52,047 nucleotides of DNA from the NCBI GenBank assembly GCA_016282375.1, contig JAEEKI010000003.1:1-52047 (forward strand), written 5' to 3'. A program made the translations under genes and the position numbers. This stretch comes from Caryophanales bacterium (lineage in GTDB: Bacteria; Bacillota_I; Bacilli_A; RF39; UBA660). Positions within the stretch are counted from its first letter, which is position 1. Every line of letters starts with the position of its first letter. The notes under the pieces were generated by a model. That model saw only the letters and a program-made list of their open reading frames with translations, ran no database searches and was not told where the DNA came from. Below, in pieces: positions 1-8,324 of this stretch.

Positions 1-189
1 AATCCAATAATTGAATCAAAAAATGGTTGGTTAAAGAAAGAAATGTATATTGATTTTAATCAAAATGACTATAAAAATGTGGAAGAATATATAAACGCAA
101 TAATAGAAGATCATAACAATTATAGGCCAAGTTATGCCTTAAACTATAAAACCCCAATCGAGTATAGAACTCAATTAGGGTTTAAATAA
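1..189 (+). CDS. IS3-family transposase OrfB, C-terminal 62 residues (5' partial)
   Basis: Frame 1 is open from the window edge to TAA at 187-189. The product ends in HNNYRPSYALNYKTPIEYR followed by a short tail, the hallmark C-terminus of the rve/DDE integrase core of IS3/IS150 transposases (N-x-x-RP-x-x-AL-x-x-TP-x-E-Y). OrfB carries out strand transfer as part of the OrfAB fusion. The catalytic DDE residues lie upstream of the window, so intactness is unknown. Confidence 0.85.
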   Translation, partial: NPIIESKNGWLKKEMYIDFNQNDYKNVEEYINAIIEDHNNYRPSYALNYKTPIEYRTQLGFK

Positions 190-225
190 TACTTTTAATG
201 TGTCTACTTTTTATTGACTACTTCA
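1..225 (+). mobile_element. Right end of an IS3-family insertion sequence (left part outside window)
   Basis: The window opens inside the transposase reading frame of an IS3/IS150-type element. After its stop codon comes about 36 bases ending in a TTTTTATTGACTACTTCA-like sequence with a terminal CA at about 225, the form expected of an IS3 terminal inverted repeat. The left end is not in the window, so the inverted repeat and any target duplication cannot be verified. The ispG stop codon lies only about 12 bases beyond the inferred end, on the opposite strand. Confidence 0.7.
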
Positions 226-237
226 ATTTTAATCTTG

Positions 238-1293
238 CTATTTTTTTATCATTTCGATTATTATCTTTTTTAACTCTGGGATAATTTCTTCTTGTTTAAC
301 TTTTTTAATAATTTGTCCTTTTTTAAAAATTACGCCTTCCTTGATGCCACCAGCGATACCAACATCTGCTTCTTTGCCTTCGCCTATACCGTTAACAGCA
401 CAACCCATGACGGCTACTGTAATGTCTTCATTAATTGTTTGAAGGAACTCCTCAATTTCTTTAGCTATTGGTAATAAATCTATTTGCGTTCTTCCACAGG
501 TTGGACAAGATATTAGTTTAGGACCTTGATATAAATTACAATTTTTTAATATTTCTTTGGCTACTAAGACTTCTTCTTTGGGATTATCTGATAATGAAAC
601 ACGAATTGTATTACCAATGCCTTTTTTTAAAAGAATACCTAGTCCAATACTAGATTTAATAGTACCACTAAATTTAGTACCTGATTCTGTTATTCCAATA
701 TGAAGAGGATATTTAAATACTTTAGATGCTTCTTCATAGGCTTTAAGACATAAATCCAAGTCTGTGGCTTTAAGAGATAGGCATATATCATAAAAACCAT
801 ATTTTTCTAATATAGCAATATTTCGTTTTGCACTTTCTATCATACCTTTAACGGTTACTTTTCCATTTACTAACAAATCTTTTTCAAGTGATCCACTATT
901 AATACCAATTCTAATAGGTATATGTTTTTCTTTACAAGCATCAACAACTTTTTTAATGTTTTCTTCGGAACCAATATTACCAGGATTAATTCTAATTTTA
1001 TCAACACCACTTTTAATAGCCTCAAGAGCTATTTTATAATCAAAATGAATATCAGCTACGATAGGAATATGAATTTGTTTTTTTATTTCTTTGATGCCTT
1101 TTGCATCTTCAATATCTAAGCATGCTACTCTAATTATTTCGCATCCTACTTTCTCTAATTCAAGAATTTGATTAACGGTTGATTTAACATCTTTAGTTTT
1201 AGTATTAGTCATAGATTGTATTACTACTTTGTTATTACCACCAATTTCAATATTACCTACTTTAATTGTTTTTGTTTGTGTTCTTTTATACAT
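238..1293 (-). CDS. ispG: 4-hydroxy-3-methylbut-2-en-1-yl diphosphate synthase (IspG/GcpE)
   Basis: IspG is the [4Fe-4S] enzyme of the MEP isoprenoid pathway that reduces MEcPP to HMBPP in the cytosol. The 351-residue product has the family's length for Firmicutes, a TIM-barrel N-terminal half ([20 protein letters not shown]) and the C-terminal cluster motif CPTCGRT (Cys263, Cys266) with Cys298 and Glu305 in GCAVNGIGE. An in-frame ATG exists 18 bases upstream, but AAAGGA sits seven bases before the ATG at 1293, so I take 1293 as the start. It is a single gene, transcribed toward the IS3 end. No other MEP gene is in the window. Confidence 0.95.
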   Translation of the reverse strand: MYKRTQTKTIKVGNIEIGGNNKVVIQSMTNTKTKDVKSTVNQILELEKVGCEIIRVACLDIEDAKGIKEIKKQIHIPIVADIHFDYKIALEAIKSGVDKIRINPGNIGSEENIKKVVDACKEKHIPIRIGINSGSLEKDLLVNGKVTVKGMIESAKRNIAILEKYGFYDICLSLKATDLDLCLKAYEEASKVFKYPLHIGITESGTKFSGTIKSSIGLGILLKKGIGNTIRVSLSDNPKEEVLVAKEILKNCNLYQGPKLISCPTCGRTQIDLLPIAKEIEEFLQTINEDITVAVMGCAVNGIGEGKEADVGIAGGIKEGVIFKKGQIIKKVKQEEIIPELKKIIIEMIKK

Positions 1294-1484
1294 ATGATAT
1301 AATCCTTTCATTATTCATCATACGCTATTTAAGATATCATTGTAAATATTATAGGAATAGTTTATAATTAAATCATAAATAATAGAGTTAATATGAAGAA
1401 AATGATTTTTTAATAAATAATTTTTTTAAAAAATAGTTGCTTGAATATATATAGTATAATAGGAAATAATAAGGGAAATAAGAT

Positions 1485-2636
1485 ATGAATAAAAAGAATA
1501 CAATATTAATTATCATAGTGGTTGTTACATTGATTACGGTAATTGGTATAGCAACTTATGCTTATTTTGCAACAGGTAATTTGAATATCACTAATGTTGT
1601 TAATGCCAATACTGTAACGGAAAGAAATAACATGGTCTTTGATACCATAGGTGGTGGAATGATACTTAATATCACAGCAGCTAATATGGCTGAGAGTCTA
1701 AGTGGAAATATTGCCGCCGAGAATAATACAACATTAACCGTTAATTTTACGGCCAATACAGAATATAGTATGGTATGTACATATGATATTGTGTATGAAT
1801 GGACAAGTAGTGATAAATATACAGCTCATACAAGTGGAGTATCGTCAAATGAATTTACTATTCAAGGAACACTAGCAAGTAATGCCCATGTAACTGAAGG
1901 AACTAATAGTATTAAAAATGAAAAAGATTTATCAACACTTTCATATACAAACTATAGTGCGGTCGTCATAAGTGGAGCACAAATTGATGGAATTGGTAAT
2001 ACAATGAGTACTGCAGTATGGACATTATCAAGTAAGTTTTATAATGTAAATGCGGATCAAAGTACATTATCAGGGAAAACATATGCAGGAAGATTTAAAG
2101 TAGCCAATGTCTCATGTACAGCAGGTACAGTAACAATACCAGGACCAACTGGATACTGGTTTGCTTTATCGACATTGGATGATAATACAAATCAATATGA
2201 ACCATTATATACACACCCTAACTATGGAGGAACATTACAAAGCAGTGGGACTGCAACAGGACATAATATATATATAGGTCAAGATAGTAGTAAGTACTAT
2301 GTATGTGCAACAATACAAGAACATGAAATATGTTTAAGTCAACCATATACCCAATACGGGTTAAGCGGCCATACATATTGTAATGATGATAGTTGTTATT
2401 TTTCAAGTGCTCAACAAACAAGTGCAAAGCAAGCAAGTTACCAAGCATTTATTGATGCAGGAATAAACGTTGACATTAATAATAATTGCGGCACGAACGT
2501 CTACTACGCTGACTGCTATGTAGGCGACCTCTACTGTGGAGTGAACATCCGCGGCTATGTTTACTGTGACGATTACTCTGAGTACGTGCGCTGTGAAGTC
2601 GATCCGCTTGGCCGTGCCAGTTGTGCGGGTGACTGA
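1485..2636 (+). CDS. Membrane-anchored surface protein with a hypervariable-looking Cys/Tyr-rich C-terminus; candidate DGR target
   Basis: The 383-residue product starts MNKKNT, then a single hydrophobic helix (residues 6-28) ending ATYAYF, as in pilin-like or SipW/TasA-type exported proteins. A beta-rich, Ser/Thr/Asn-rich domain follows (about 35-215), then a section with YVCATIQ and CLSQPYTQYGLSGHT. The last 48 residues contain six Cys spaced 6-9 residues apart with many Tyr, Asp, Val and Gly. DNA for that tail is GC-rich, poor in A, and dominated by NNC/NNT codons, unlike the rest of the gene. This is what mutated Asn (AAY) codons look like in the variable repeat of a diversity-generating retroelement. 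The start is supported by AAGGGA nine bases upstream. The function is unknown; surface adhesion or receptor-type binding is inference. Confidence 0.75.
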   Translation: MNKKNTILIIIVVVTLITVIGIATYAYFATGNLNITNVVNANTVTERNNMVFDTIGGGMILNITAANMAESLSGNIAAENNTTLTVNFTANTEYSMVCTYDIVYEWTSSDKYTAHTSGVSSNEFTIQGTLASNAHVTEGTNSIKNEKDLSTLSYTNYSAVVISGAQIDGIGNTMSTAVWTLSSKFYNVNADQSTLSGKTYAGRFKVANVSCTAGTVTIPGPTGYWFALSTLDDNTNQYEPLYTHPNYGGTLQSSGTATGHNIYIGQDSSKYYVCATIQEHEICLSQPYTQYGLSGHTYCNDDSCYFSSAQQTSAKQASYQAFIDAGINVDINNNCGTNVYYADCYVGDLYCGVNIRGYVYCDDYSEYVRCEVDPLGRASCAGD

Positions 2637-2690
2637 GGTTAGTGTTTGGTCGTCCCCGCGTTATTCCGAACATCATTAATATCTTGAATC
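2487..2690 (+). other. Candidate DGR variable region (3' end of the surface protein gene and flanking DNA)
   Basis: From 2487 the sequence switches from AT-rich to roughly 50% GC, runs through the stop codon at 2634, and returns to AT-rich at about 2680. In frame, most codons end in C or T (tac, gac, ggc, cgc, aac, tgc, atc, gtc), reachable from AAC/AAT by adenine-directed mutagenesis. Apparently fixed positions such as gta-ggc-gac (VGD) and the Cys codons interleave with them. The non-coding 2637-2690 part could hold the initiation-of-mutagenic-homology element. No template repeat or reverse transcriptase is in the window, so assignment rests on composition and the adjacent hairpin. Confidence 0.55.
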
Positions 2691-2691
2691 T

Positions 2692-2713
2692 AATTTTGCC
2701 GACAGGCAAAATT
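2692..2713 (+). repeat. Perfect 9-bp inverted repeat with GACA loop, downstream of the variable region
   Basis: AATTTTGCC, GACA, GGCAAAATT: a perfect hairpin/cruciform. Short-stem hairpins with a four-base GRNA loop just 3' of the variable repeat are an established target-site element in DGRs such as the Bordetella phage system; GACA fits GRNA. It has no T-tract, and a separate terminator follows at 2769, so it is unlikely to be a terminator. Confidence 0.7.
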
Positions 2714-2768
2714 GAAGGCCAATGCGTGTGAAAACGTTAGTGTAGGCACACCAAAAATTATGTAAATC

Positions 2769-2799
2769 AAAAAAAGTTTGAATTTTCAAACTTTTTTTG
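2769..2799 (+). terminator. Intrinsic terminator of the surface protein gene
   Basis: An A-tract plus AGTTTGAA pairs with TTCAAACT followed by seven T, giving a symmetrical stem that could terminate in either direction. Confidence 0.75.
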
Positions 2800-2859
2800 T
2801 GTTTTTAAAAGGAAATCATCAATTTATCCGGTATATATATAAGTGAGAGGTGATATAAA

Positions 2860-3753
2860 ATGAATGAATTAAATTACTATAATGAGATAAAGAATGAATT
2901 ATTAAATAATGATATTAATCATAGTGTTAAAACATATTCAATTAATAAAGCTGATTTAAACGCTTATTACAATGTTGGGAAAATGCTAAGTGAAGCCGGT
3001 AAACACTATGGTGAAGGTATTATAAAAGAGTATGCTAAGAGACTTACTAGTGAATTAGGTAAAGGATATACACAAACTAGGTTAAGATATTATCGACGCT
3101 TTTATGTTGTGTTTTCAAAATGTCCGACACTGTCGGACAAATTATCATATTCTCATTATTGCGAAATAATATGGATAAATGATTATAATGAAATTAATTA
3201 TTACATAAGCATTTCAATTGAACAAAAATTGTCAGTTAGACAGTTAAGACAAAGAGTTAAATCTAATGATTATGAGAGACTCCCTTTTGATACAAAAATG
3301 AAAATAATTAACAATAAACAATTGCATGTGACTGATTTCATTAAGAACCCTATTTATATTAAGTGTAATAAAAGTGAAGAAGAAATATCAGAAAAAGTAT
3401 TACAAAGGATAATACTTGAAAATATATCTTATTTTTTAAAAGAATTGGGAAATGGTTTTTCTTTTATTGATAATGAATATAAGATTCAAATAGGAAATTC
3501 TTATAATTATATTGATTTATTATTATTTAATTATGAATATAATTGCTTTGTGGTTATAGAACTAAAGGTTACTGAATTAAAGAAAGAACACATTGGTCAA
3601 ATCCAAGTTTATATGAATTATATTGATAGGAATTTAAGAAAGGTTAATCAAGATAAAACAATTGGAATAATTATATGTAAGAAAGATAATAAGTATGTTA
3701 TTGAGTACTGTTCTGATGATAGGATAATTACTAGAGAATATCAGTTAATATAA
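2860..3753 (+). CDS. DUF1016/YhcG-type PDDEXK nuclease domain protein
   Basis: The 297-residue protein has a DUF1016 N-terminal helical region (YYNVGKMLSEAG, KRLTSELGKGYT, LSYSHYCEII, LSVRQLRQRV) and a C-terminal PD-(D/E)XK fold: IDLLLFNYEYNCFVVIELK gives the Asp and the E-x-K residues, followed by GQIQVYMNYID and TIGIIIC. Relatives are usually about 350 residues and are often found with restriction-modification and other defence or mobile genes; the biochemical role is not established. It has its own GAGAGGTGAT ribosome site and stands alone between the candidate variable region and parA. The gene contains a perfect palindrome at 3121-3139. Confidence 0.85.
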   Translation: MNELNYYNEIKNELLNNDINHSVKTYSINKADLNAYYNVGKMLSEAGKHYGEGIIKEYAKRLTSELGKGYTQTRLRYYRRFYVVFSKCPTLSDKLSYSHYCEIIWINDYNEINYYISISIEQKLSVRQLRQRVKSNDYERLPFDTKMKIINNKQLHVTDFIKNPIYIKCNKSEEEISEKVLQRIILENISYFLKELGNGFSFIDNEYKIQIGNSYNYIDLLLFNYEYNCFVVIELKVTELKKEHIGQIQVYMNYIDRNLRKVNQDKTIGIIICKKDNKYVIEYCSDDRIITREYQLI

Positions 3754-3828
3754 TTATATTATTGTTTTCATATTCTAATATTTGTAATTATATGTTAAAA
3801 TAGAAAGTAGCGATAAGGAAGTGTTAGT

Positions 3829-4614
3829 ATGGCTAAAGTTATTTCTCTAGTTAATCAAAAAGGTGGTGTAGGTAAGACTACATCTAGCATTAATTTAGCA
3901 GCTGCATTGGGCCAATTAGGGAAAAAAACGCTTCTAATCGATATGGATCCTCAAAGTAATGCTACAACAGGAGTAGGTCTAAATTCTAATGATTTTGATA
4001 ATGATATATATGAAACAATCACAGGTAAATGTGATATAGGAAAAGCAATTTTAAAGACAAAATTTAAGAATTTAAGTGTAATTCCTTCGACTTTAAATTT
4101 AGCTGGTATAGATGTTGAATTTGTTAAGAAGATGTTTTCTGATAAAGAATTTCAACGTAATAATCAACTAAAAGATGTTTTAGAACCAATTAAAGATAAA
4201 TATGATTATATTATTATTGATTGTCAACCATCATTAGGATTATGTACAATGAATGCTCTAGTAGCTAGTGATGCTGTTATTATACCTGTTCAATGTGAGT
4301 TCTATGCCCTTGAAGGTATTACACAACTTCTTAATTCAATTATTATGGTTCAAAATAGTATGAATCCTGATTTAAGAATTGAAGGTGTATTACTTACAAT
4401 GCTTGATGGAAGAACAAATATCGGTTTAGAAGTAATTGAAGAAATAAGAAAGTATTTTAAAGATAAGGTATTTAATACAATAATACCAAGATTAGTAAGA
4501 TTAGTAGAGGCTCCATCACATGGAAAACCTATCAATGAATATGATCCTGAAAGTCGTGGAGCTGAAGCATATCATAATTTAGCGAGGGAAGTGATTGAGA
4601 GAGATGGAAACTAA
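3829..4614 (+). CDS. parA: Chromosome-partitioning ATPase ParA/Soj
   Basis: This is a deviant-Walker ParA ATPase of 261 residues. It has KGGVGKTT (11-18), the A' motif LLIDMDPQ (35-42) and the Walker B-like IIIDCQPSLG. ParA binds DNA cooperatively as an ATP dimer and is stimulated by ParB to move or separate origin regions. It is followed by parB with a 10-base overlap, then DUF951 and ychF, the same neighbourhood as soj-spo0J in Bacillus, which usually lies close to the replication origin. Confidence 0.95.
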   Translation: MAKVISLVNQKGGVGKTTSSINLAAALGQLGKKTLLIDMDPQSNATTGVGLNSNDFDNDIYETITGKCDIGKAILKTKFKNLSVIPSTLNLAGIDVEFVKKMFSDKEFQRNNQLKDVLEPIKDKYDYIIIDCQPSLGLCTMNALVASDAVIIPVQCEFYALEGITQLLNSIIMVQNSMNPDLRIEGVLLTMLDGRTNIGLEVIEEIRKYFKDKVFNTIIPRLVRLVEAPSHGKPINEYDPESRGAEAYHNLAREVIERDGN

Positions 4615-5470
4615 GAAAAAAGCATTAGGAAAGGGTTTAGAAGCATTGTTTTCCAATGCCTCTTTTACGTTTGATGATTTAGAAGAGGAAATTGTCAAAG
4701 AAGAAAAACAAAATTCGATTGAAATACCTCTTAATGAAATAAGATCTAATCCATATCAACCACGTAAGACTTTCAATGATGATTCATTAAGAGAACTAGC
4801 TGATTCAATTAAAGAATATGGTGTTGTTGAACCTATCATTGTTAAAAAGAGTATTAAGGGTTATGAAATAGTTGCTGGTGAAAGAAGAACGAAGGCTGCT
4901 AAGTTGGCTGGTTTAGAAACAATTCCAGCGATTGTAAAAGACTTTTCTGACAGTGATATGATGGAAATTGCTTTATTGGAAAACATTCAAAGGGAGGATT
5001 TAAATCCCATTGATGAAGCAGAATCTATTGCTAATATCATCAAATTAAAAGGATATACACAAGAAGAATTTGCTCGTCGTTTTGGTAAAAGTCGTAGTTA
5101 TATAACTAATTTACTGGGAATATTAAAACTTCCTTCAGATGTTCAAGAAAAAGTTAAAGATGGAAAAATATCTATGTCACATGCTCGTAGTTTAAGCAAG
5201 ATTGATGATGAAGAAAAGATAACTACGATAGCTAATAAGATAGAAAAAGAAGGACTTAATGTTCGGGATGTTGAAAAAATATTGTCTAAAAAAACAGTTG
5301 CTAAAGTAGGTAAGTCATATAATTCTAATTTAAGAATTTATGAAGAAGCAATTAGTGATGCGACAGGTGGAAAAGTTAAAGTTAGTGATAAAAAAATAGA
5401 GATTTATTATGATTCTCTAACTGATTTAAATAGAATAATGGAAATATTAAACATTAATATTGAGGATTAA
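4604..5470 (+). CDS. parB: Chromosome-partitioning protein ParB/Spo0J
   Basis: The 288-residue protein has an N-terminal ParB/Srx CTPase domain with IRSNPYQPRKTF and the GERR box (92-95), then a KorB-type helix-turn-helix (YTQEEFARRFGKSRSYITNLLGI) and a C-terminal dimerisation domain. ParB binds parS, spreads as a CTP-gated clamp and recruits SMC. A TTG nine bases upstream is in frame, but the ATG at 4604 gives the conventional METKKKALGKGLEALF start. It overlaps the end of parA, so the two are co-transcribed and probably translationally coupled. Confidence 0.95.
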   Translation: METKKKALGKGLEALFSNASFTFDDLEEEIVKEEKQNSIEIPLNEIRSNPYQPRKTFNDDSLRELADSIKEYGVVEPIIVKKSIKGYEIVAGERRTKAAKLAGLETIPAIVKDFSDSDMMEIALLENIQREDLNPIDEAESIANIIKLKGYTQEEFARRFGKSRSYITNLLGILKLPSDVQEKVKDGKISMSHARSLSKIDDEEKITTIANKIEKEGLNVRDVEKILSKKTVAKVGKSYNSNLRIYEEAISDATGGKVKVSDKKIEIYYDSLTDLNRIMEILNINIED

Positions 5471-5471
5471 T

Positions 5472-5669
5472 ATGAAACAAGAGTATTTTCTAAATGACGA
5501 TGTTATTATGAAAAAACCACATGCTTGTGGTACTAATCTATGGACAATAACTAGAGTAGGTGCTGATATAAAAATTAAATGTAAGGAATGTGGTCGAGAA
5601 ATAATGATGGATCGATTAGAATTTCAAAAGAAATTGAAAAAGGTGATAAAAAATGAAACGAAAGAGTAA
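5472..5669 (+). CDS. DUF951 small zinc-ribbon-like protein (YyzM family)
   Basis: The 65-residue protein has HACGTNLWTITRVGADIKIKCKECGREIMM, the DUF951 pattern with a CKECGR knuckle. In many Firmicutes a DUF951 gene sits between spo0J and ychF, as here; its function is unknown. TGAGGA at the end of parB is five bases before the ATG at 5472, so translation is coupled. The alternative TTG twelve bases upstream lacks a ribosome site. The 3' end overlaps the next gene by 17 bases. Confidence 0.85.
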   Translation: MKQEYFLNDDVIMKKPHACGTNLWTITRVGADIKIKCKECGREIMMDRLEFQKKLKKVIKNETKE

Positions 5670-7206
5670 AAATAGGGTGCATGTAAAATTACATCCGGTA
5701 ATGACCTTTATTTTCATTGTTTTAATTGTCATAATTGCTAGTGGTATTTTAAAACTACTTAATTTTTCTGGTACTTATAATGCTTTAGGTACAGTAAAGT
5801 TAGAATATACTTCAACAACTGAATCTGTAACATCATTATTAAATCTTAGAGGAGTTAAGTATATTTTTTCTAATACGGTATCTAACTTTGCTAATTTTAC
5901 TGTTTTATCACACCTAATTATTGTTCTTTTAGGTATTGGGGTAATGGAGTATAGTGGATTTTTAAAAGTAGCCATTGAACTATTAACTAAACATGCCAAA
6001 AAGAACTTGATAACGTTTGTTATTGTACTATCTTGCGTACTAGCAAGTATAGTTGACAATTTACCGTTTATTGCCTTTATACCGTTGGCTGCTTTGATAT
6101 TTAAATATGGTAAAAGAAATCCTAATATCGGCATTATAGCCTCATTTGCTGCTTTGACATGTGGATATGGATTATCATTATTCTTTACAGGTGTTGATTC
6201 AGCGTTGATGAAAATGACTGTCAATGCTGCACATGTATTAATGCCTGAGTATGCAATGAATCAGTTTTCAATGGTTGCAATTATGTTTGTTAGTATAATT
6301 GTTGTCTCAATTGCAATTACACTTTTAACGGAAAACTACATAGCTAAAAATATCCCTAAGTATGAATTTTCTGAAGATGAACTTGATGAAATTGAAACTG
6401 AGCAATTAACTAAACCACAAATAAAAGGATTAGTTTTGGCAGGCTTAGGGAGCGTAGCTTATTTATTGATTTTTATTTATAACATTATTCCTGGATTGCC
6501 TTTTTCTGGTAATTTCTTAAATTATTCCGAAGCAATCTATATTGATAAATTATTTGGTGCTAATTCATTCTTTGCAAACGGCTTTGTCTTTATTGTTACG
6601 ATGTTATTTATCATATGGGGATTATTATATGGTATTGGTGCCAAAACCATTAAAAATAACCGAGAGTTTGTTGATGCTTTAGGTCATAGTTTAAATGGAA
6701 TTGGTAAAACTCTAGTATTTATTTTTGCAGGTGCTACATTTATTAGTATTTTTAAACAAACTAATATTGGTAATGTAGTAGTAGTTTTACTAACTAATTT
6801 GATTGTTAATTCTCATTTTACTGGATTAGCTTTAGTAATATTATTATTCTTAGCATCTGCTATATCAACATTGTTTGTACCTTCTAGTTTGGGTAAATGG
6901 GTTATAATGAGTTCTCAAGTTGTACCAACTTTCTTAAATGTTGGTATTTCAGCGGAATTTACCCAAATTGTTTTCCGTTTTGGTGAATGTATGACTCTTG
7001 GCTTAACACCGGTATTTGCTTATTATATTGTTTACCTTGCTTATTTGGAAAGATATAATCGGAATGAAAAGAGTATGAGTTTAGCTACTTCATTTAAGTA
7101 TCAATTACCATATTCGCTATGTATTGGTGGTATTTTACTTGCTATTATTATTTTGTGGTATATAATATCATTACCACTAGGAATTGGTGGAACTATTAAC
7201 ATCTAG
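5653..7206 (+). CDS. AbgT-family membrane transporter
   Basis: The polytopic membrane protein of 517 residues (about 11-13 hydrophobic segments) resembles the AbgT family: KLHPVMTFIFIVLIVIIASGIL at the N-terminus, SIVDNLPFIAFIPLAALIF, and a second repeat with ANGFVFIVTMLFIIWGLLYGIG and STLFVPSSLGKWVIMSS. Family members import p-aminobenzoyl-glutamate or export sulfonamide-like drugs using an ion gradient; the substrate here cannot be inferred. AAGGTGATAAAAAATG gives the start inside the end of DUF951. It sits between DUF951 and ychF in the parAB operon, where Bacillus has different membrane proteins. Confidence 0.8.
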   Translation: MKRKSKNRVHVKLHPVMTFIFIVLIVIIASGILKLLNFSGTYNALGTVKLEYTSTTESVTSLLNLRGVKYIFSNTVSNFANFTVLSHLIIVLLGIGVMEYSGFLKVAIELLTKHAKKNLITFVIVLSCVLASIVDNLPFIAFIPLAALIFKYGKRNPNIGIIASFAALTCGYGLSLFFTGVDSALMKMTVNAAHVLMPEYAMNQFSMVAIMFVSIIVVSIAITLLTENYIAKNIPKYEFSEDELDEIETEQLTKPQIKGLVLAGLGSVAYLLIFIYNIIPGLPFSGNFLNYSEAIYIDKLFGANSFFANGFVFIVTMLFIIWGLLYGIGAKTIKNNREFVDALGHSLNGIGKTLVFIFAGATFISIFKQTNIGNVVVVLLTNLIVNSHFTGLALVILLFLASAISTLFVPSSLGKWVIMSSQVVPTFLNVGISAEFTQIVFRFGECMTLGLTPVFAYYIVYLAYLERYNRNEKSMSLATSFKYQLPYSLCIGGILLAIIILWYIISLPLGIGGTINI

Positions 7207-7218
7207 AAAGGAGTTATT

Positions 7219-8319
7219 ATGTCATTAAAAGCGGGAATTGTTGGATTACCAAATGTTGGTAAGTCAACTTTGTTTAATGCAATAACGAAAAAGAATATAT
7301 TATCAGCAAACTATCCCTTTGCAACCATTGAACCTAATGTTGGGGTAGTAGTTGTTCCTGATAAACGCATTGATTTCTTAAATGCCATGTATGAACCTAA
7401 AAGTTTGGTTCCTACTACTTATGAATTTATTGATATTGCGGGCTTAGTTCAAGGTGCCTCAAGTGGAGAAGGTCTTGGTAATAAATTTTTATCTCATATT
7501 CGAGAAGTTGATGCTATTGTTGAGGTTGTAAGATGCTTTGATAATCCGGAAATAACTCATGTATCTGGTTCAACAGATCCGATAAGGGATATTGATATTA
7601 TTAATGTCGAATTAGTATTATCTGATTTGGATATTATTGAAAATCGTTTAGATAAAATTGAAAAGAAAGCTTTGGCTACGAAAGATAAAGATTCTCTAGC
7701 AGAGGTAGCTTTATTGAAAAAGATTGAAGATGCCCTAAAACAAAACATTGCTGTTCGTAAGTTAGACTTTAATGAAGATGAACAAAAAATTATCAAGAAT
7801 TATAATTTAATTACAGCTAAACCAATTATATATGCTGCGAATGTTGATGAAGAAACAGTTTCAGTAGGTGACAATAAGTATTCTTTGCTAGTTAAAGAGT
7901 ATGCTGAAAAAGAAAACTCTGGTGTCATAGTAATGTGTGCCAAAATGGAAGAAGAATTATCTTCGTTTGATGAAGAAGAAAAGAATTCTTTCTTAAATTC
8001 AATGGGTATTGCTAGTAGTGGTTTAGATAAATTAATATATGCTACATATGATTTACTTGGCTTAGCAACATTTTTTACAAGTGGTAAAGATGAAGTAAGA
8101 GCATGGACTTTTAAAAAGGGAATGAAGGCGCCAGAATGTGCCGGTATTATTCACTCTGATTTTGAAAAAGGATTTATTAAGGCTGAAGTAACAAGTTTTG
8201 ATGATTTATATAATTATGGTAGTGAAGCTAAAGTTAAAGAGGCAGGTCGTTTACGTCTAGAAGGAAAAGACTATTTAATGCAAGATGGCGACATATGTTA
8301 CTTTAGATTTAATGTGTAG
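7219..8319 (+). CDS. ychF: Redox-regulated ATPase/GTPase YchF (Obg-related)
   Basis: The 366-residue protein has an N-terminal G domain with GLPNVGKST (P-loop), DIAGLVQGASSGEGLGNKFL (G3/switch II) and a non-canonical NVDEE-type G4 loop, consistent with YchF's preference for ATP. A coiled-coil insertion follows, and the C-terminal TGS domain contains RAWTFKKGMKAPECAGIIHSDFE. YchF binds the ribosome and affects stress responses and leaderless mRNA translation. GAAAGGAG lies seven bases upstream. Its place after parB-DUF951 is conserved. Confidence 0.95.
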   Translation: MSLKAGIVGLPNVGKSTLFNAITKKNILSANYPFATIEPNVGVVVVPDKRIDFLNAMYEPKSLVPTTYEFIDIAGLVQGASSGEGLGNKFLSHIREVDAIVEVVRCFDNPEITHVSGSTDPIRDIDIINVELVLSDLDIIENRLDKIEKKALATKDKDSLAEVALLKKIEDALKQNIAVRKLDFNEDEQKIIKNYNLITAKPIIYAANVDEETVSVGDNKYSLLVKEYAEKENSGVIVMCAKMEEELSSFDEEEKNSFLNSMGIASSGLDKLIYATYDLLGLATFFTSGKDEVRAWTFKKGMKAPECAGIIHSDFEKGFIKAEVTSFDDLYNYGSEAKVKEAGRLRLEGKDYLMQDGDICYFRFNV

Positions 8320-8324
8320 AATTT

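Noticed and set aside
2476-2709. 77-codon minus-strand frame over the GC-rich variable region
   Set aside because: An Arg/Ser/His-rich shadow frame produced by the GC-rich segment; no ribosome site and it covers the hairpin.
5775-6224. 149-codon minus-strand frame inside the AbgT-like gene
   Set aside because: Shadow of a strongly supported membrane protein; no ribosome site or family resemblance.
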